A DNA stretch of 64,000 bases from Nectonema munidae (taxonomy: Eukaryota > Nematomorpha > Nectonematoida > Nectonematidae), in NCBI GenBank assembly GCA_030549495.1, contig JAUIRK010000732.1, positions 1 through 64,000 on the forward strand, in the 5' to 3' direction. The notes below the pieces were generated by a model. That model saw only the letters and a list, made by a program, of their open reading frames with translations, was not told the origin of the DNA and ran no database searches. Position numbers and translations under genes: made by a program. Below are positions 43,748-56,117 of the stretch, one piece after another (positions within the stretch are counted from its first letter, which is position 1; every line of letters begins with the position of its first letter).

Positions 43748-45212
43748 CAGTCAGATCCCGTATTTATCCGACAACTTCGCTATCCGACACACTTTTTATG
43801 CTGACCATTTTCCATAATGAATTTAACCTCGTCGGTTATTCCGACCTTCATACTCACTCCGACTCCAACACTGTTCTCATCAAACAAAATGTTTTCAGCC
43901 TATTCTGTAAATCTTGTTCGACACAATTTATATTCTATTTTCGCTGCAACACATCATGTAATATAGAGACTTATTATGACAAATAACAACAAATGAGCAA
44001 ACTGCACTTTTCTATCTCCATAGAGAAGATGGCGAAAAGGAGGGCAAAGAAGAAGCAGCAACACAGCATATCCATGTGTAAGGGAAAGAAAGCGTTATGA
44101 ATACAAGATTGTTTCGAAAACGGCCCATGGACCCTAAAATTTGTTTATGCTTTTTTTTGCAAGTACGACAAAATGCATGGGAAGAAGCTAATTTGGATTT
44201 AGTAATAATAAATTCAAATTTTTGAATGCATTCTTCTCTAAAACAGTTGTCGTAGCGAATTTTTGTTTTATTTTTTATCATCACTCATTCTTCAAGAAGT
44301 AAAAATTGGTTTACATCATTTAAATAGTCTAAATATTTATGTAAAAACATAAATCGATGAAAAAAGTAAAAAAACAAACAAAACAAATATTAAGCACAGA
44401 ATGCATATGCTCAACGTGTGCCAATAAAAATTTTAGCTTTCAAAAGCGGTAGACCAAAAAAAAGTCGAAAAGCGGTAGAGTTGGCAACTATACTCACAAA
44501 CTAATGAAAGTGATTGCTACATGATGTTTGTACTAAGAATTATAATCAATTGCTGATATTTAGTCTTTCCTACGCCTAGTTCATTGAAAAAAACTTTTAA
44601 ATATTCTTTTCCTTTTAACGAGTTTGTATTCAATTTGAACATCTATTTGAAAGTAGAGAGGCGTTCCGCTGATAAAGTTAAATGTCTATTATCAATCCCA
44701 AGAAAATTCCAGTAGCATCTTCCACTCCAGATCAACTCAATATGAGATAGCTTCACACTTTTCAAATATTTATCAAACAATGATTGGCCGTTCGACAAAA
44801 AGTGATATTTTGTCTAAAAAAGAAAAGTGGTTGAATATGGATACGAATGAAAGAAGTGTACTTCGCTTGCGTAGTGCAAAACATCAAGCAATGGAAAGTG
44901 CTTTGTATGTGTGGTTCACGGACGTATCAGCTCGTGGCGCCTCAATAAATGATGATATTCTCATTTCGAAGGCTCGTGTATTTGGAAAAGATCTGAATGT
45001 TGGAAACGAGTTCAAATACTCCAGAGGTTGGCTTGACCGTTTCAAAACACGTCACATGGTATAAAATTTTTTATTAAACATGGAGAAAGCGCAAGTTGTA
45101 GCATGAAGGAAGTTCAACAATTTAGACTGGAGATTGGATAAGAATAATTCTATTGTACGACTACATCTCGTAAAAGGCGAGTAAGTGCCACATGTATAAT
45201 TCATACATACTT

Positions 45213-45234
45213 GCACACACACTCACACACACAC
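45213..45234. repeat. (CA)n microsatellite
   Basis: A run of CACACACACTCACACACACA character just left of the inserted TIR element. Confidence 0.9.
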
Positions 45235-45674
45235 CAACTATACTATTATACAAGTCACTCATACTCCCGTAGACGGAGAATCTCTGAAGTCGGAAAATCT
45301 CTGAAGTAAGTTCTTTGTGCATAAGCCGCCTTCTCTCTCTCTAGCTGGCCTATCTTCCGCTGTGTTACATTTTCTCCGTTACTCTTCTCACTCCCCAAAG
45401 TGTAATCTACGCCAATATCACAACGCCAGGAAACAATTTATAAAAGAGATGAGGAAGTTTAAAGCTTCATAGCTCAAAGTGAATCTTCACTCACTAAAGT
45501 GTAACCGTTCTTATGAAGAAAAAATAGACTTTAACCAGGGGTGTGCTAACTTTTTCAACGGCGAGTACAATTCTAAAAAATATATGAGTATCCGGGTCAT
45601 TTACTCAAAGTAAGTACATCTTGATTCTCCTGGTTTAAGTAACATAAATTAATTATTTGAAAAACATTAAAAAA

Positions 45675-45676
<2 letters not shown>

Positions 45677-45707
<31 letters not shown>
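45677..45707. repeat. (ATT)n microsatellite
   Basis: Ten perfect ATT units. Confidence 0.95.
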
Positions 45708-45708
<1 letters not shown>

Positions 45709-46545
45709 GAAAAGATACACAATCGAAAGATTAATATAAAACAGATGAAGAATAACGACCACAATTTTAGTAGCAAGTTGCGATTGGGAGACAACCACCC
45801 CGCATGACCCTTTGGAAGGACCACCACCCCAACTAGTTTTCCAATAATATTATACAGAATATACCACTGAAGCAAAATTAAAAAAATTTATTTAGTAAAA
45901 ACTAAAATATTATAATTTTGATTTAGTAAAGGCAAAATAAAATCTTGAAAATTCATTTTGTGAGAAGAATTAAAAAAATAAACAATAAGTATACATCTAT
46001 AATATTATATAGCTGACTTGCAAAACAGGATATTGTTTCAAGATTATACAGTGTTATAAGATTAAATATATATTAGTGATTATATATATTATGTTTTCAG
46101 GAAATCAGTATCAGTGTAATCCGATTAAAAACAATTTGTTTAGTATACGCTCGATTTAATTATACAATACACATTTCAAAGTTTAAATAAATATAAAACT
46201 CAACTGAAGAATAGCCACCCTAAAATCTCTCTTCTGAAGAATAGCCACCCCAAAATTGTTGGGTTGGTTGTTCTTCATATGATCCCAAAACAGTTGAAAC
46301 ATTAAGGTAAACAGTCAACAAAAAACAGAAATGTCCGCTTACTCGGGAGCAATTAAAAAAATGGTCATCAATCTCAGAGCCGATGTTAGGAATTGCGGGG
46401 CGCAATTATAATTATGATAGAGGGGCCCCAAATCTACATAGTAAAATTTATCGGTGTTTATATTTAATATAAAAAACAGGAAAAAAGACATCAAAAAATT
46501 TTTAAGCCACTATGGTTACTTTAATTGCTTTACTTTTAACATTAA

Positions 46546-46675
46546 CCCGTTAACGCCCGATGCCGACTATAGTCGACTTTACAAAAATAAAATCGTCTGC
46601 GTTTATCAAAGCTCTTTAATAAAAATCTTCTGCTTTACATTAGATATCGTCTGATTATTCTGGTCGTCAACGGGG
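46546..46675. mobile_element. piggyBac-like MITE candidate
   Basis: The target-like TTAA (46,542-46,545) is followed by CCCGTTAACGCCCGATGCC. The right end reads TGGTCGTCAACGGGG, an imperfect inverted match. TTAA plus CCC ends fit piggyBac. TTAA is not kept on the right. Confidence 0.4.
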
Positions 46676-48835
46676 AGGGGCAAGCTAGGCAATTACAGAT
46701 TCTTTTAGCTTTTTATTAGCAATATCTTTCAAAATATTCTTCGAGATATAATTCTAAAATGTAGTTTATTAATTTTTAAAAACCTCTTTCAAAAACCTTC
46801 TAAGACTTAAAGTAATAAAAACTAAATTTTAGAACATGAATTTATAGATTTTGGTTGGCTGTCTGTAAATATTAATATTTTCATGTGATTTTAAAACTTT
46901 AGAGAAAAAATTTTTTTTTTGAAATTTGAAGCTGTAGAAAACTTAAATGTATAAACTTAAAGGTTAAACGTATAGTAAAAATGGAGAATATTCTTATCGC
47001 AGCACTAATGCAATAAGTAAGGAGGGCGAGAATGATTGTGGGAAAATCTACACATGTGAAAATAATAGTACAACTTTTGTGCTAATAAAATGCCCGAGTT
47101 AATATTACCAAATAGTAATGATGGATGATACCATGTGTAGCTCAGTTAATTGAAATAAAAGATTGAATTTCCTCATCTCTTTATAAATTGTTTCCCAGCG
47201 TTATTGGCGTAGATATCACACTTTGGTGAGTAAGAAAAGTGAAAGAGAAAATGTAACACAGAGGAAGATAGGCCAGCTAGAGAGAGGGAGGAGCGCCTTA
47301 TGCACAAAGCGTGAAAAATTATTACTTCATAGATTTTCCATGGAACTTCAGTGATTTTCCGACTTCAGAGACTTTCCTAGAACCCATACTCCGTGGTACA
47401 CATATCACTGTTTACTACAACAAGAACTCTCCTCGCTCTGAAGATTGTGGTTTTTATTTGAAAAAGCTGATTATCAGCGAATATTTATAATCCTTTAACG
47501 TTGTGCCCAATAAATTACCTTTACTTTATCGTACCTTCACCAATTTGATGGGCCACCTTCAGCACCAAATTTATATTTAGAGAAAAAATGCAGAATGATT
47601 TTCAAAATTATGATCTAGAAAACATCTATAACATGGATGAAACTGACCTCTTTTTTGGTTTGGAGCCGAATGCTACTCTCGAAACTGGACCCATGGAAGG
47701 TAAGAAAAAGAACAAAGAACGTCCTACAGTTGCACTTTGTGCCAATGCTAGTGGCACACACCGCTTCTAATCGCAAAATTTGCTCGCCCACGATGCTTTG
47801 GCAAAAATTCCGTTCCCAAAGTTTATTGTGATTATTATTCAAATAAGTCAGCCTGGATGGCCACAAGTATTTTCTTGATATGGCTTAAAGACTTTGACAG
47901 ACTTATGAGAGATGCCAAAAAACAAGTGATTCTACTATGCGCTAATGCCACCAGTCACAAACAAGCTGGACTAAAGCTCACAAACACCAGGGTAGTTTTT
48001 TGCGACGAAACTCCACTTCACACATCCAACCAATGGATGCTCGCATCATATGTACCTTTAAATTACATTATCGAAAATTTATTACACTCCATTCAATGTA
48101 TTGATGATAAAAAAGATTTGAAAGTAAACGTAAGGCAAGAACTTGGTATGGTGTAGTATAAGGTTGAACAGACTACAATCGTGAATTGTTGGAGACGTAT
48201 AGGCATTCTTGCTAAATCTGAGCATAGAATGAATGTCACACATGTTGATGAACATAGAGATGCAGAAAATACAAATTTATGCGAGATGCAAGAATTACTC
48301 ATTCGCCTCGAACCGGAGTTTGGGGAAGTAATGTCAGCAAGTGCTTATGCAAATGCTGATTCTATCATTGAAACACTTGAGATGTTAACTGAGCAACAAA
48401 TCATCATTTTGGTTTCATCTTCTTAAGTAGAAAGTGAGAAAAATTTGAAAGACGATGAAGATGGCGAATATAAACCTCCAACTACTTTAGTTGAAGCAAG
48501 AAAAGCACTTTCAACTCTTTTGAATTTCATTGAGTGCAACCCGAAACTACATTTTCGTCATCACCAGAATATAATGACTTTATACTATGATTCACAACAA
48601 AAATCAATTGAAAATTCGAAGCAAACTTCTATTAAAGATATTTTTGAAAAAGCTTGAACGATATTTTTAAAATAAAATTTTTTATACTTTTTACACTCTA
48701 TTTGAGAAGTATGTAAATAGTCATGCTTGAACTGAGTGTTTCTATAGAAATTTGAAGTTACACTACATCAAACTTCATTAATCCGAGAGAAAAAACTTAG
48801 GAACCAACGATGTCGGATTAAAGAGGTCTGACTTA

Positions 48836-49360
48836 AAAATAGTCGTTTCCGACTCAGAATCTTGTCCCTTTAAATTCACCGACTCGCGATTCCGACTGGC
48901 CAGCCAATAAGGCTCAATAACTCAACGTTTCAATAACTTCACGACCAACCAGGAACAAAAGATCGCTCGACTTCTCCAGAATGTGCATGAATTCGTTTAT
49001 TTTGTCAAACTAAAGAAGCAATAAAAAATTGAAAGAGTTAGCGGGCATGGGAGGAGTAAAGTGATGTATATTTGAAAGCATACGCGTAAAATTTTGGCAA
49101 ATAAAGCAAGGATATTTTTTTCAATCAATCTAAGAAAACTGTTCCAGCATAAAGGTACTCTGTGAACAATACCTTGTTGCATTCTTATTCTTAGTTCTCT
49201 ACGTGCCTCTTAAGTGGCTTTAACAGGTTGTATTCATTCAAACTAGTGGATAAAACACACAAATTTGCAATATCTACATTAATCTGTCCGTGAAAAATCT
49301 TAAAAGCAAAACAAAGTAGTCGCATCTTATACATATCTACTTTTAAGCTCTTCATTAAAT
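48836..49360. other. Spacer left of the right arm
   Basis: No gene is recognised. The open frame at 48,997-49,182 (minus) has no known domain. Confidence 0.3.
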
Positions 49361-49505
49361 CACTGTTAAAAAATGTATTTTATTACAATTAAAAAGTTTT
49401 TTCAAAGTATTAGTGTAAAATTTTATTTAAAAATAACTTTATAAGAAAAAATTATAATGATCTTTTTATCTATATAAACAAATATATTTATATGTTTATA
49501 AACAA

Positions 49506-49895
49506 TCCCCATTTGGGGCTCACGAAATAAAATTTTTACAAAAAAAAGAGTTTACAAGAGAATTAGTTATGGCTTTTATGACCATTTCATCCTTATCAGA
49601 TCCGAAAAATTCAGCGCGATCTTCTTTAGCAAAGAATTCTAAAAAGCCGTTGACAAATAATTTAAAAAAATCTGATTGCGGACACTTTCTCGAAAGAATT
49701 AATCTTGGAAAGCAAAGAAAATGTGCTTTATGCAAAAAAAATGAGAGAAAAGAGTGCTCAAAATATAACGTTGAATTACATGTTCACTGCATCAATAAAA
49801 GTCTAAAGCATTTTGATTTTAAAAATAAATTTTTGATTATTTTGATTTAATAAAATATTTGTCTTTTTTAGCATGATCCCCAGTTGGGACTTTAT
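49506..49895 (+). pseudogene. piggyBac C-terminal remnant, right copy
   Basis: The open frame (about 49,569-49,848) reads DCGHFLERINLGKQRKCALC, then KKNERKECSKYNVELHVHCI. This resembles the piggyBac C-terminal zinc region. The imperfect terminal pair TCCCCATTTGGGGCTCA (49,506) and GATCCCCAGTTGGGAC (49,874) encloses it, so the unit of about 390 bp looks like an internally deleted piggyBac-like element. No TTAA target repeats are visible. Confidence 0.5.
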
Positions 49896-50116
49896 TGAAA
49901 AAAGATCAAATTTTCTAAAATAATTTGAATATGAAAAAATTAACTGAATAACATTTTTTAAACTCTAAGCTATTTTTTCTTTTTCTCTTTAAGCTTAGTC
50001 TTAAGTTAGCATGGATACCATCTAAAGAAATTAAAAAAGAAGTTATATTCAAGATCGTGGATCTAATTATTTCTGAATTCTCTCAACCAATCTTTGAGAA
50101 GATAAAAGTATAAGAG

Positions 50117-50530
50117 AGTGTGCCTTTCGTCTCAATGAGCATCAATCAAAACGAGGTTGGGATGAATGCTACCCGACCACGTCTTTTTAACTATATGCCT
50201 CCAGCCCGAATTACCATGTTTTGTGCTTCAACAAACGATCGTTCAGTTGTGAAGGCAGAGCTTGGAACATTTCTTGAAGAAGGTGTTCTGCCTTTTGATA
50301 TCAACCCACTTAGGGACTGGCAAGATAAATAATGCGTTTAAATTTTAAAACAATTTGCGAAAAATATTCTATCGTGCGGTGCAACATTCGCCCCGATAGA
50401 AAGAGTGTCAAGCAAGGCTGGTAATATTTACACAACTGAGAGAGCAAAACTCGCATCGGAAACTTTCCGATCATTAACGTTGATAAAATGTAACTATGAA
50501 TTATGATATGTAAACCTTGAAAAAAAGCAG
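50117..50530 (+). pseudogene. hAT transposase C-terminal remnant, right copy
   Basis: The open frame 50,120-50,332 ends DINPLRDWQDK. Another frame then continues through GATFAPIERVSSKAGNIYTT and LTLIKCNYEL, the hAT dimerisation block. It is the mirror of 14,570-14,972, with PSER changed to PIER. No upstream catalytic domain is present. Confidence 0.65.
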
Positions 50531-51319
50531 GTAATTTTAACTAAAATCTGAAATAAAAGTATTTATATTTTTATTTATATCCTTTAAAAACAATATTCTT
50601 GTATTTTAGGCAATTTGAACAAAAGTATTTGTATTTTCGGAATCCCAGACAAAAGCATATGTATTTGACTTTTAGAAAATATGTATTTGATCCAACATTA
50701 ATATAATCTAAAATATGTTTCCACTGGTACCCCAAGGTGCTCTTGTAGTTATCATAATATAAATAAGCCTAATTTCCAAGTATTTTAGTTGTTAAGCTTT
50801 TGTCGTACTCTGAAAAACTGGTACAATTTTAAGAAACTTCCACCAGCCAATTTTTTTCTTTTCTCCACTGTTTATATGGATAATATTATCACTATCAAGC
50901 TAAAAAAATTTCCGTACCCAGGATACTTTTGATAGTGATATAAATATTCAACAGACATATTAATAAAATTTAAAATTTTTACTTGCAATAGTATAAAGTA
51001 GTTTTTTTTTAAATTAACAAATGAAAATAATGTTCAGTTGTTAAAAAAATGGCAATTTTCTTCTCAGTTACTTTTATTAAATTTTTCAGGAAAAAGACGG
51101 ACCTTATTTTCGTAGTTGGAGATGATGAAGGAAAGTTGGAGATGATGAAGGAAGGCCGAAGTCTTGTTGTATCATAAATTTGCTATCACTTATCATTTGA
51201 ATTAATTTAAAATAATAACCAGTACAAATTTTAATCTTGTTTTACTTTCGCTTTAAGTTTTTTTACCATTATTTACCTTAGTTCAAGTATTTATTCTATT
51301 TGTATTTTAAAAATTTTTG

Positions 51320-51510
51320 GATCTACTGAACAACGACCACCCAAGGAAGTTTTTTATACCAAGTGAAAGATAAATACCTGAAGTTTTTGTCGAACTGAAG
51401 AATGACTACTAAAATGAAGTTTTTTGGTACTAATTGAATATAACCACCACAAAGTTTTCTCCTAAAGAATAACCAACTGTCTAAAAAACCGCAAAAAGAT
51501 ATGCTTTTCA
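51320..51510. repeat. Degenerate minisatellite, right copy
   Basis: The mirror of 13,600-13,790, with words CTGAACAACGACCACCC, CTGAAGAATGACTACT and ATATAACCACCAC. The open frame over it is probably incidental. Confidence 0.45.
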
Positions 51511-51799
51511 TGCAAATAAATACCATATAAAAAAAGTAAGAAATGCAAAATTCCCAAATTCAAAGAGTTTTACAAACGCATGCCGTGAAGATGGCTACTT
51601 TTCAAATGACTAACTTTTTAAATAGATTTGAGCACTAAAGGGGCTAAGGTAAAATGACTTTGAACTTTTGTTGGTATTTTTACAGTTTGACTATCCTCAC
51701 CGAAAAATAAATTGAACTAAATCATTAGAAATTGGTGAAAATTAGTTTTGAACTTCAACAAAAATAAATATTAATTTAAATAAACACGAATAAAGAATT

Positions 51800-52042
51800 T
51801 TACATATTTTTTACAAATATTGAATTGCTGGCCAATATGATCGCATAAACTAAAAATAGCATTATTGGAGACGCATCTCCTGACATAAACTCTTGAAGAT
51901 GGGATTTTACAAACTCTATTTTGCATCCATGAATCCATTTTATGTTTGCTTTTTGTTTGTTCCAGTTGAATTCGACATTTTGATTTTGGTTCTTCACAAA
52001 ATATAAGTAAAGGCTTAATGTTTTGTGAACAAATCTTAGCAT
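51800..52042 (-). CDS. Unrecognised 80-aa ORF, right-arm copy
   Basis: The mirror of the 84-codon ORF at 13,042-13,296, four codons shorter by an in-frame gap and still open. It has a hydrophobic segment near the C-terminus and no family is recognised. It may be a chance ORF in a young duplication. Confidence 0.22.
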   Translation of the reverse strand: MLRFVHKTLSLYLYFVKNQNQNVEFNWNKQKANIKWIHGCKIEFVKSHLQEFMSGDASPIMLFLVYAIILASNSIFVKNM

Positions 52043-53199
52043 TTATATTAATCTTTATGCTTTCTCTGCTAGATATTTTTCCCTATTAGCTATGGATAAG
52101 GGAGACGAATTCCATTTTTGTGTGGAGAACGCTCTAACTCAAGCTCCCATATTCATATATTTTTAATGAAAAGAACTTAGATTAATTATGTTACTTGAAG
52201 CTTATTTTCATACCACAGTTTTATTTCATAGATAAATATTCAAATAATCAGCCAATTAATATATGTTGTATCTTGAGGAAAGTTACAGCATAAGCTCTAC
52301 TGAATAAAGTTGCCCCCACAATTTCCTGTCTTGATGAACGAACAGCCCCATGCTAGTGAGAAGGGTGTTCTTCAAGAGATCCAACTTATCTTTTTTTACT
52401 TTTATGCCATTTCAGTTCTTTTTTATTTTCTCGTGATAAGCCAGATTTGAACAGCCTTTATTTAAGTGCAATAATTGTTAAAATTTCTTCAAAAGTAAAG
52501 AAGATCATTCCATGCATGATGTTTGGGCGCGTAATCATGAGAGTCCAAGAATTTAAAAAATAGGAAAATGAGAAAACTTACAAGAAAGATTCCCTACTCA
52601 AAATCTGTATTTCCAAGAAACGTTTGCTCCTCTATTTTCCCCCTTCTTATGAATAGAAAAGATTTCGAGTCATGATATACTTTTAAATTTAATTTTAAAT
52701 ACATAGATCTTTAAAAAGTTTGTTGTATCATGGCTACCGCTGCAGTTAATTAAAGAAATGTTGTGCCAATAGCTAAAGATCTTTATCCACCTGACTTAAT
52801 AGTAGTTGGAAGAGACAGTTATGAAATATTCCTTGTAAACAATAATTTACTCATAAATTGCGAATTAACAAAAATGATATTAAAAATAAATTATACTAAA
52901 ATAGTAAAAAGCAAATAAAGTTACAAAAATTTCCCCGGAAAGCAAAATCCATTTTGGAAACATTTGAATTTTCTCAAAAAGATCGCATAGAGGCTATAAG
53001 TTTTTCCAAAAAAATTTAGAGAAATTTTGATTTTTACCAAAATGATCTAATCGAAAAAGTTTTTTGATGTCTCTCTCTAGTTACATGCCTGATATGAATT
53101 AATATAAAATTTAAAATTTAAAAAACAATTTATTATTGCACAATTTAAAATGTCAACTTTTTAGATTTTAGTATTGCACATTCAAATTTTAACTTTTCT

Positions 53200-53640
53200 A
53201 GATTTTATTGTAGCAAATTCATCTATAATTGAGGTCGATTTCATCTAGAACCTCTCTTTCAATACACATAAGTGCCAGTACCCCAAGACGATCCTGTGTC
53301 ATAAAGAGCGTTCTCCCGAACAATTAGTAGACATCAATGACAAATATATTCTAAAAATTACTTTGGTGTTCGGGAATGCAGTATATACTCCGTTTGTGTG
53401 CAATAACTTGAAAATGTGGGCAATGCCCGTTGTCTCTTTTCTGTTGTATTTTTTTAACTGTTCTTTGTACCAACAAATAAATTGTCTAAATTCTGAGTAA
53501 AATTTTAAATAAAATATCATTAAATCTGCAGTGCTGGTTTCATTTCTGTTCTTAGTTTTAGTAATTAGGCTGGAAAAATAAGAGAGTGTCAATAGAATTT
53601 GGGCTTGATGCGTCAAATAGTCTTAATGATCGAGCCTAAA
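53200..53640 (-). pseudogene. hAT (ZMYM1-like) C-terminal remnant, right copy
   Basis: On the minus strand a 105-codon frame reads EFRQFICWYKEQLKKYN, then GIAHIFKLLHTNGVYTAFPN, and ends YLSLMSTNCSGERSL. This is the C-terminal dimerisation region of the same hAT family as 9,880-11,905. The part up to 53,432 is shared with the left arm. The more upstream residues are not, so the two copies part company inside the element. Confidence 0.65.
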
Positions 53641-54590
53641 TTAAGAATTGGGCTTGAACTTAAATGCCTTTTATAATTCACAACCTCAGCATGGACTAGT
53701 TTTTTGTTGAAATAACTTTTCTTATGTCGGTAAAATGGGAATCGCTAAAACGAGATCCTACCATATAAGTTTAGGATGTATAAATATTGGTTAGGGTGAT
53801 GATGATGCCTCCTATACTGTTCATTTTGGAAATAAGGGTTAGTCCTTATGAAATCGTTATAATAGAAGGCCAGCGTTTCAAATAACTTCAGACACCAAAT
53901 CTCCAGATCTGCCTTCTCATGCCCGCGCAGTTTCAACAAAAGGTTAAAAGCGAAACATGTTATAACAAGATCGTTTAGCTCTGAAAAGTAGTTGTCCTAG
54001 AAGAAAAAAAAATTATTCCAGATTATCATTGCCTTATATGATTTAAACTGTTAGTTGAGTGAAGGCTAAATATTTACAAGTTTGAATAAAATGATTGGTT
54101 TTCGTAAAACTTAGCACGAAAAGAGCTATTTTTTGTAATGCGAAGCACTACATATTATAGTAGTGGACGGAAGAAACTCGGACTAAATATTTTTTAAACA
54201 AAGGAAAATCAAAAATCTTAAACACTGCAGATTAAAACTTGATAATTCTATAGTGAGTCAACATTGGAAACTGGTATTGGAGACATCTGAAAAAATGTCC
54301 AAAAGTAAAATGGTAAAAAGATTTAAAACATGAAAACTAAAAAACAGGGACTATTTTGAAGAATTTTTGAACGTAGAAAACAAAAGAGCATGAGGCAAGA
54401 TTTCCAAAAATTCGAGTGTGCTGAAACAGATGTAGGCAATGAAGAGAAATATACTACAATACAAATAAAATAGAATAAAGCTCGTAAACCCAGCTAAATA
54501 AGTATGCACATGGTGAAAGCTAAAGCTTAAATATGTTAAGAATTAAATAACAGAGCATAATATTGATATGGAGAACTAAATAATTGGGAA
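53641..54590. other. Unassigned stretch
   Basis: The open frame 53,745-53,939 (minus) and weak frames before the LINE have no recognisable domain. A (GATGAT)-like patch lies near 53,798. Confidence 0.3.
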
Positions 54591-55285
54591 GGAGTTTAAT
54601 ATTTCTGATATTTAAGAAGAAAAGCGATATTCCTGATTGCCGCAACTATCGGGGAAAAATAAAATTGTGAGAACATTCATTGGAACTTCATGGAAGGATA
54701 CATGAAGGAATATGTAAAGGGGAGAAAGTTGAGCCAAAGCAATTTGGCTTTATGCCAACAAAGCACAGTAGACGCAATCTTGGTTCTTACAATTTGTGTA
54801 GGTGAAATGGAAAGGAGATAAACGAACAAAAATGACGAAACGTTTCTGCTAAGATTAAAGGCAAGAATATGTTCACCACTAGTAAGACCTGTGATGACGT
54901 TTAGAAAGAAGACGAAAGTAACATTTCTACAATGTTGAGGAAGATGCTGGGGTGTATAATAGAAAGAAAGGATTAAGAACGAGGAAATGAAAAAGAGAAC
55001 TAATCTTGTACTGGCTAATTCGAGCGAAGAAACCTCTGCTAGTGTGCACAATGCACATATCTAAAGAAAAGGAAAGAGAATGCGTGAAGTAATGAAGTAT
55101 CCGGTAGCGGTTGTCCTGGAGATCGATCTTTCAAAAATTGAAAAATATAAGCTAGAAGAATTTGTTTGAAAAAGGCGATGCAAAAGACACAATGAAGTGA
55201 GGATTTGGGATGATGGCAGACGACCCCAAGCCTGGAGAAAGGCTGTAGGCAAAGAATAGACAAATATAGGCATGGTGATGATGTT
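54591..55285 (+). pseudogene. LINE reverse-transcriptase remnant, heavily decayed
   Basis: Plus-strand frames give SDIPDCRNYRGK, EHSLELHGRIHEG, KVEPKQFGFMPTKHS and, in an overlapping frame, STVDAILVLTIC (54,630-54,800). These match the NYRGIxLLxxxxKxxE and EQFGFMPGxSTxDAIF blocks of LINE RTs. Further on, ERIKNEEMKKR (about 54,970) and WDDGRRPQAWRKAV (about 55,210) resemble the RIRNExIR and GRPKxTW blocks near the ends of these proteins. The YxDD part is lost and several frames are used. Confidence 0.6.
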
Positions 55286-55324
55286 TATAACATTGTGAAC
55301 AAAATGGGGTGATGAATTATTATA

Positions 55325-55720
55325 ACACCATTATAGTATGAAAATTGTTTTTGGCGTATCGGGTAGGTTTTCTCTCACATCCATAGAACACTTTATCCAG
55401 TGGAAGGTAGCGACATTATCAATCATGTCTAAGAAAAGGCTTATGTATTTGTTGACATGGTATTGTTGGTGAAGCTCAAGTTCTTGTATTTTCTTCCATG
55501 TGCTCTTTTTCAAATGGAAAACGCAGCCATGCATGTTTTTGCTCACGAAACAAATTTTTAGTTTCTTTTATTTCAGCTTGTTCAAATTCAATGTTGGGTC
55601 AAGATGAAAGCCTAGGATCTCCCACTTCCAAGTATAGCAATATAAAGCTCTTCATAAATTATTTGCGACTTAACAGAAAGGAAGGAAACCCGTGGGAGAT
55701 CAAGATGTCAAAATGATCTT
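55325..55720 (-). pseudogene. Mutator-like (MULE) transposase fragment
   Basis: On the minus strand the frame 55,546-55,331 reads MHGCVFHLKKSTWKKIQELE, then LHQQYHVNKYISLFLDMI. This corresponds to the MULE block GCxFHFxQAxWRKIQxLGL...Y. Just upstream, in another frame, EQAEIKETKNLF stands for the DFExAAIxAxxxxF block. It has no introns, unlike the MULE at 3.5 kb. Only about 130 codons are visible. Confidence 0.6.
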
Positions 55721-56117
55721 TGTAAAAGTTTGATTGTTTCTCATTAAAATTGAAGAGATCGAAAAAAAATTGAAAATTGACCCCATAAAGTCCTTTAACT
55801 TTTCATTTTTGACATGGATGTTTTAAAATTTTCCAATATTTTTTTTAATTTCTAATATTTTATTGTTATTACACCCATATGACATCAATAGGTCAAAATG
55901 GCTAGGATTTATGAAACATAATTTTTGTTTTTTTAACAAAATATCTTCATTGATAAATTTTGAGAATGATTACACTTAATAAATTCACATCTCTTACCTA
56001 TTTTAAATATGCTGAATTTAGTGGGGTGTTCATTTTTATAAAAATTAATCCATCGTTTTAGCTGCTCTATTTTAAAAAATTAAGTCCTTCCCATGCAGAT
56101 GAAATTTTACAACTTGA
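55721..56117. other. AT-rich spacer
   Basis: No feature is recognised. Confidence 0.3.

Larger units (their letters stand above)
45262..47402. mobile_element. TIR element inserted in the Tigger
   Basis: The left arm (45,262-45,460) and right arm (47,170-47,402) are inverted copies of about 200 bp. They share TCTCTGAAGTCGGAAAATC, TTTGTGCATAAG, CTCTCTAGCTGGCCTATCTT and ACAATTTATAAA. No transposase is seen in the interior, which holds an (ATT)n run (45,677-45,707), a hAT-like terminus (CAGGGGTGTGCTAAC, about 45,537), GAAGAATAGCCACC words and a piggyBac-like MITE. A single arm of the same family lies at 27,900-28,160. The exact ends and superfamily are unclear. Confidence 0.65.
43748..48833 (+). 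mobile_element. Tigger/pogo transposon with ends, broken and enlarged by an insertion
   Basis: The ends are CAGTCAGATCCCGTATTTAT then CCGACA at 43,748 and, inverted, AAGTCAGACCTCTTTAATCC then GACA at 48,833. Both are flanked by TA (43,746-43,747 and 48,834-48,835), as expected for pogo/Tigger. The plus strand carries a CENP-B-type DNA-binding region (44,780-45,064: SAKHQAMESALYVWFTDVSA and SRGWLDRFKTRHMV). After an insertion of about 2.1 kb come the DDE region (47,588 on: NMDETDLFFGLEPNATL, first Asp) and LLCANATSH, where the family has LLxDNAxxH, so the second Asp is lost. The third block is degenerate. A Glu/Asp-rich tail follows (48,181-48,657). Stops near 47,768, 48,154 and 48,424 make it inactive. 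Confidence 0.85.
49361..53432. repeat. Right arm of the large inverted duplication (R2)
   Basis: The reverse complement of 11,659-15,531 joined to 20,736-20,935. The site matching the LTR element is empty here: GGTCATAAAAGCCATAAC in reverse complement, with the target 5-mer at 49,571-49,575. A local 18-bp duplication (GTTGGAGATGATGAAGGA, about 51,116-51,151) is private to this arm. Confidence 0.9.

Noticed and set aside
54677-55273. Three overlapping minus-strand ORFs of 70-124 codons
   Set aside because: They are antisense shadows of the LINE remnant on the plus strand, whose RT blocks are recognisable.
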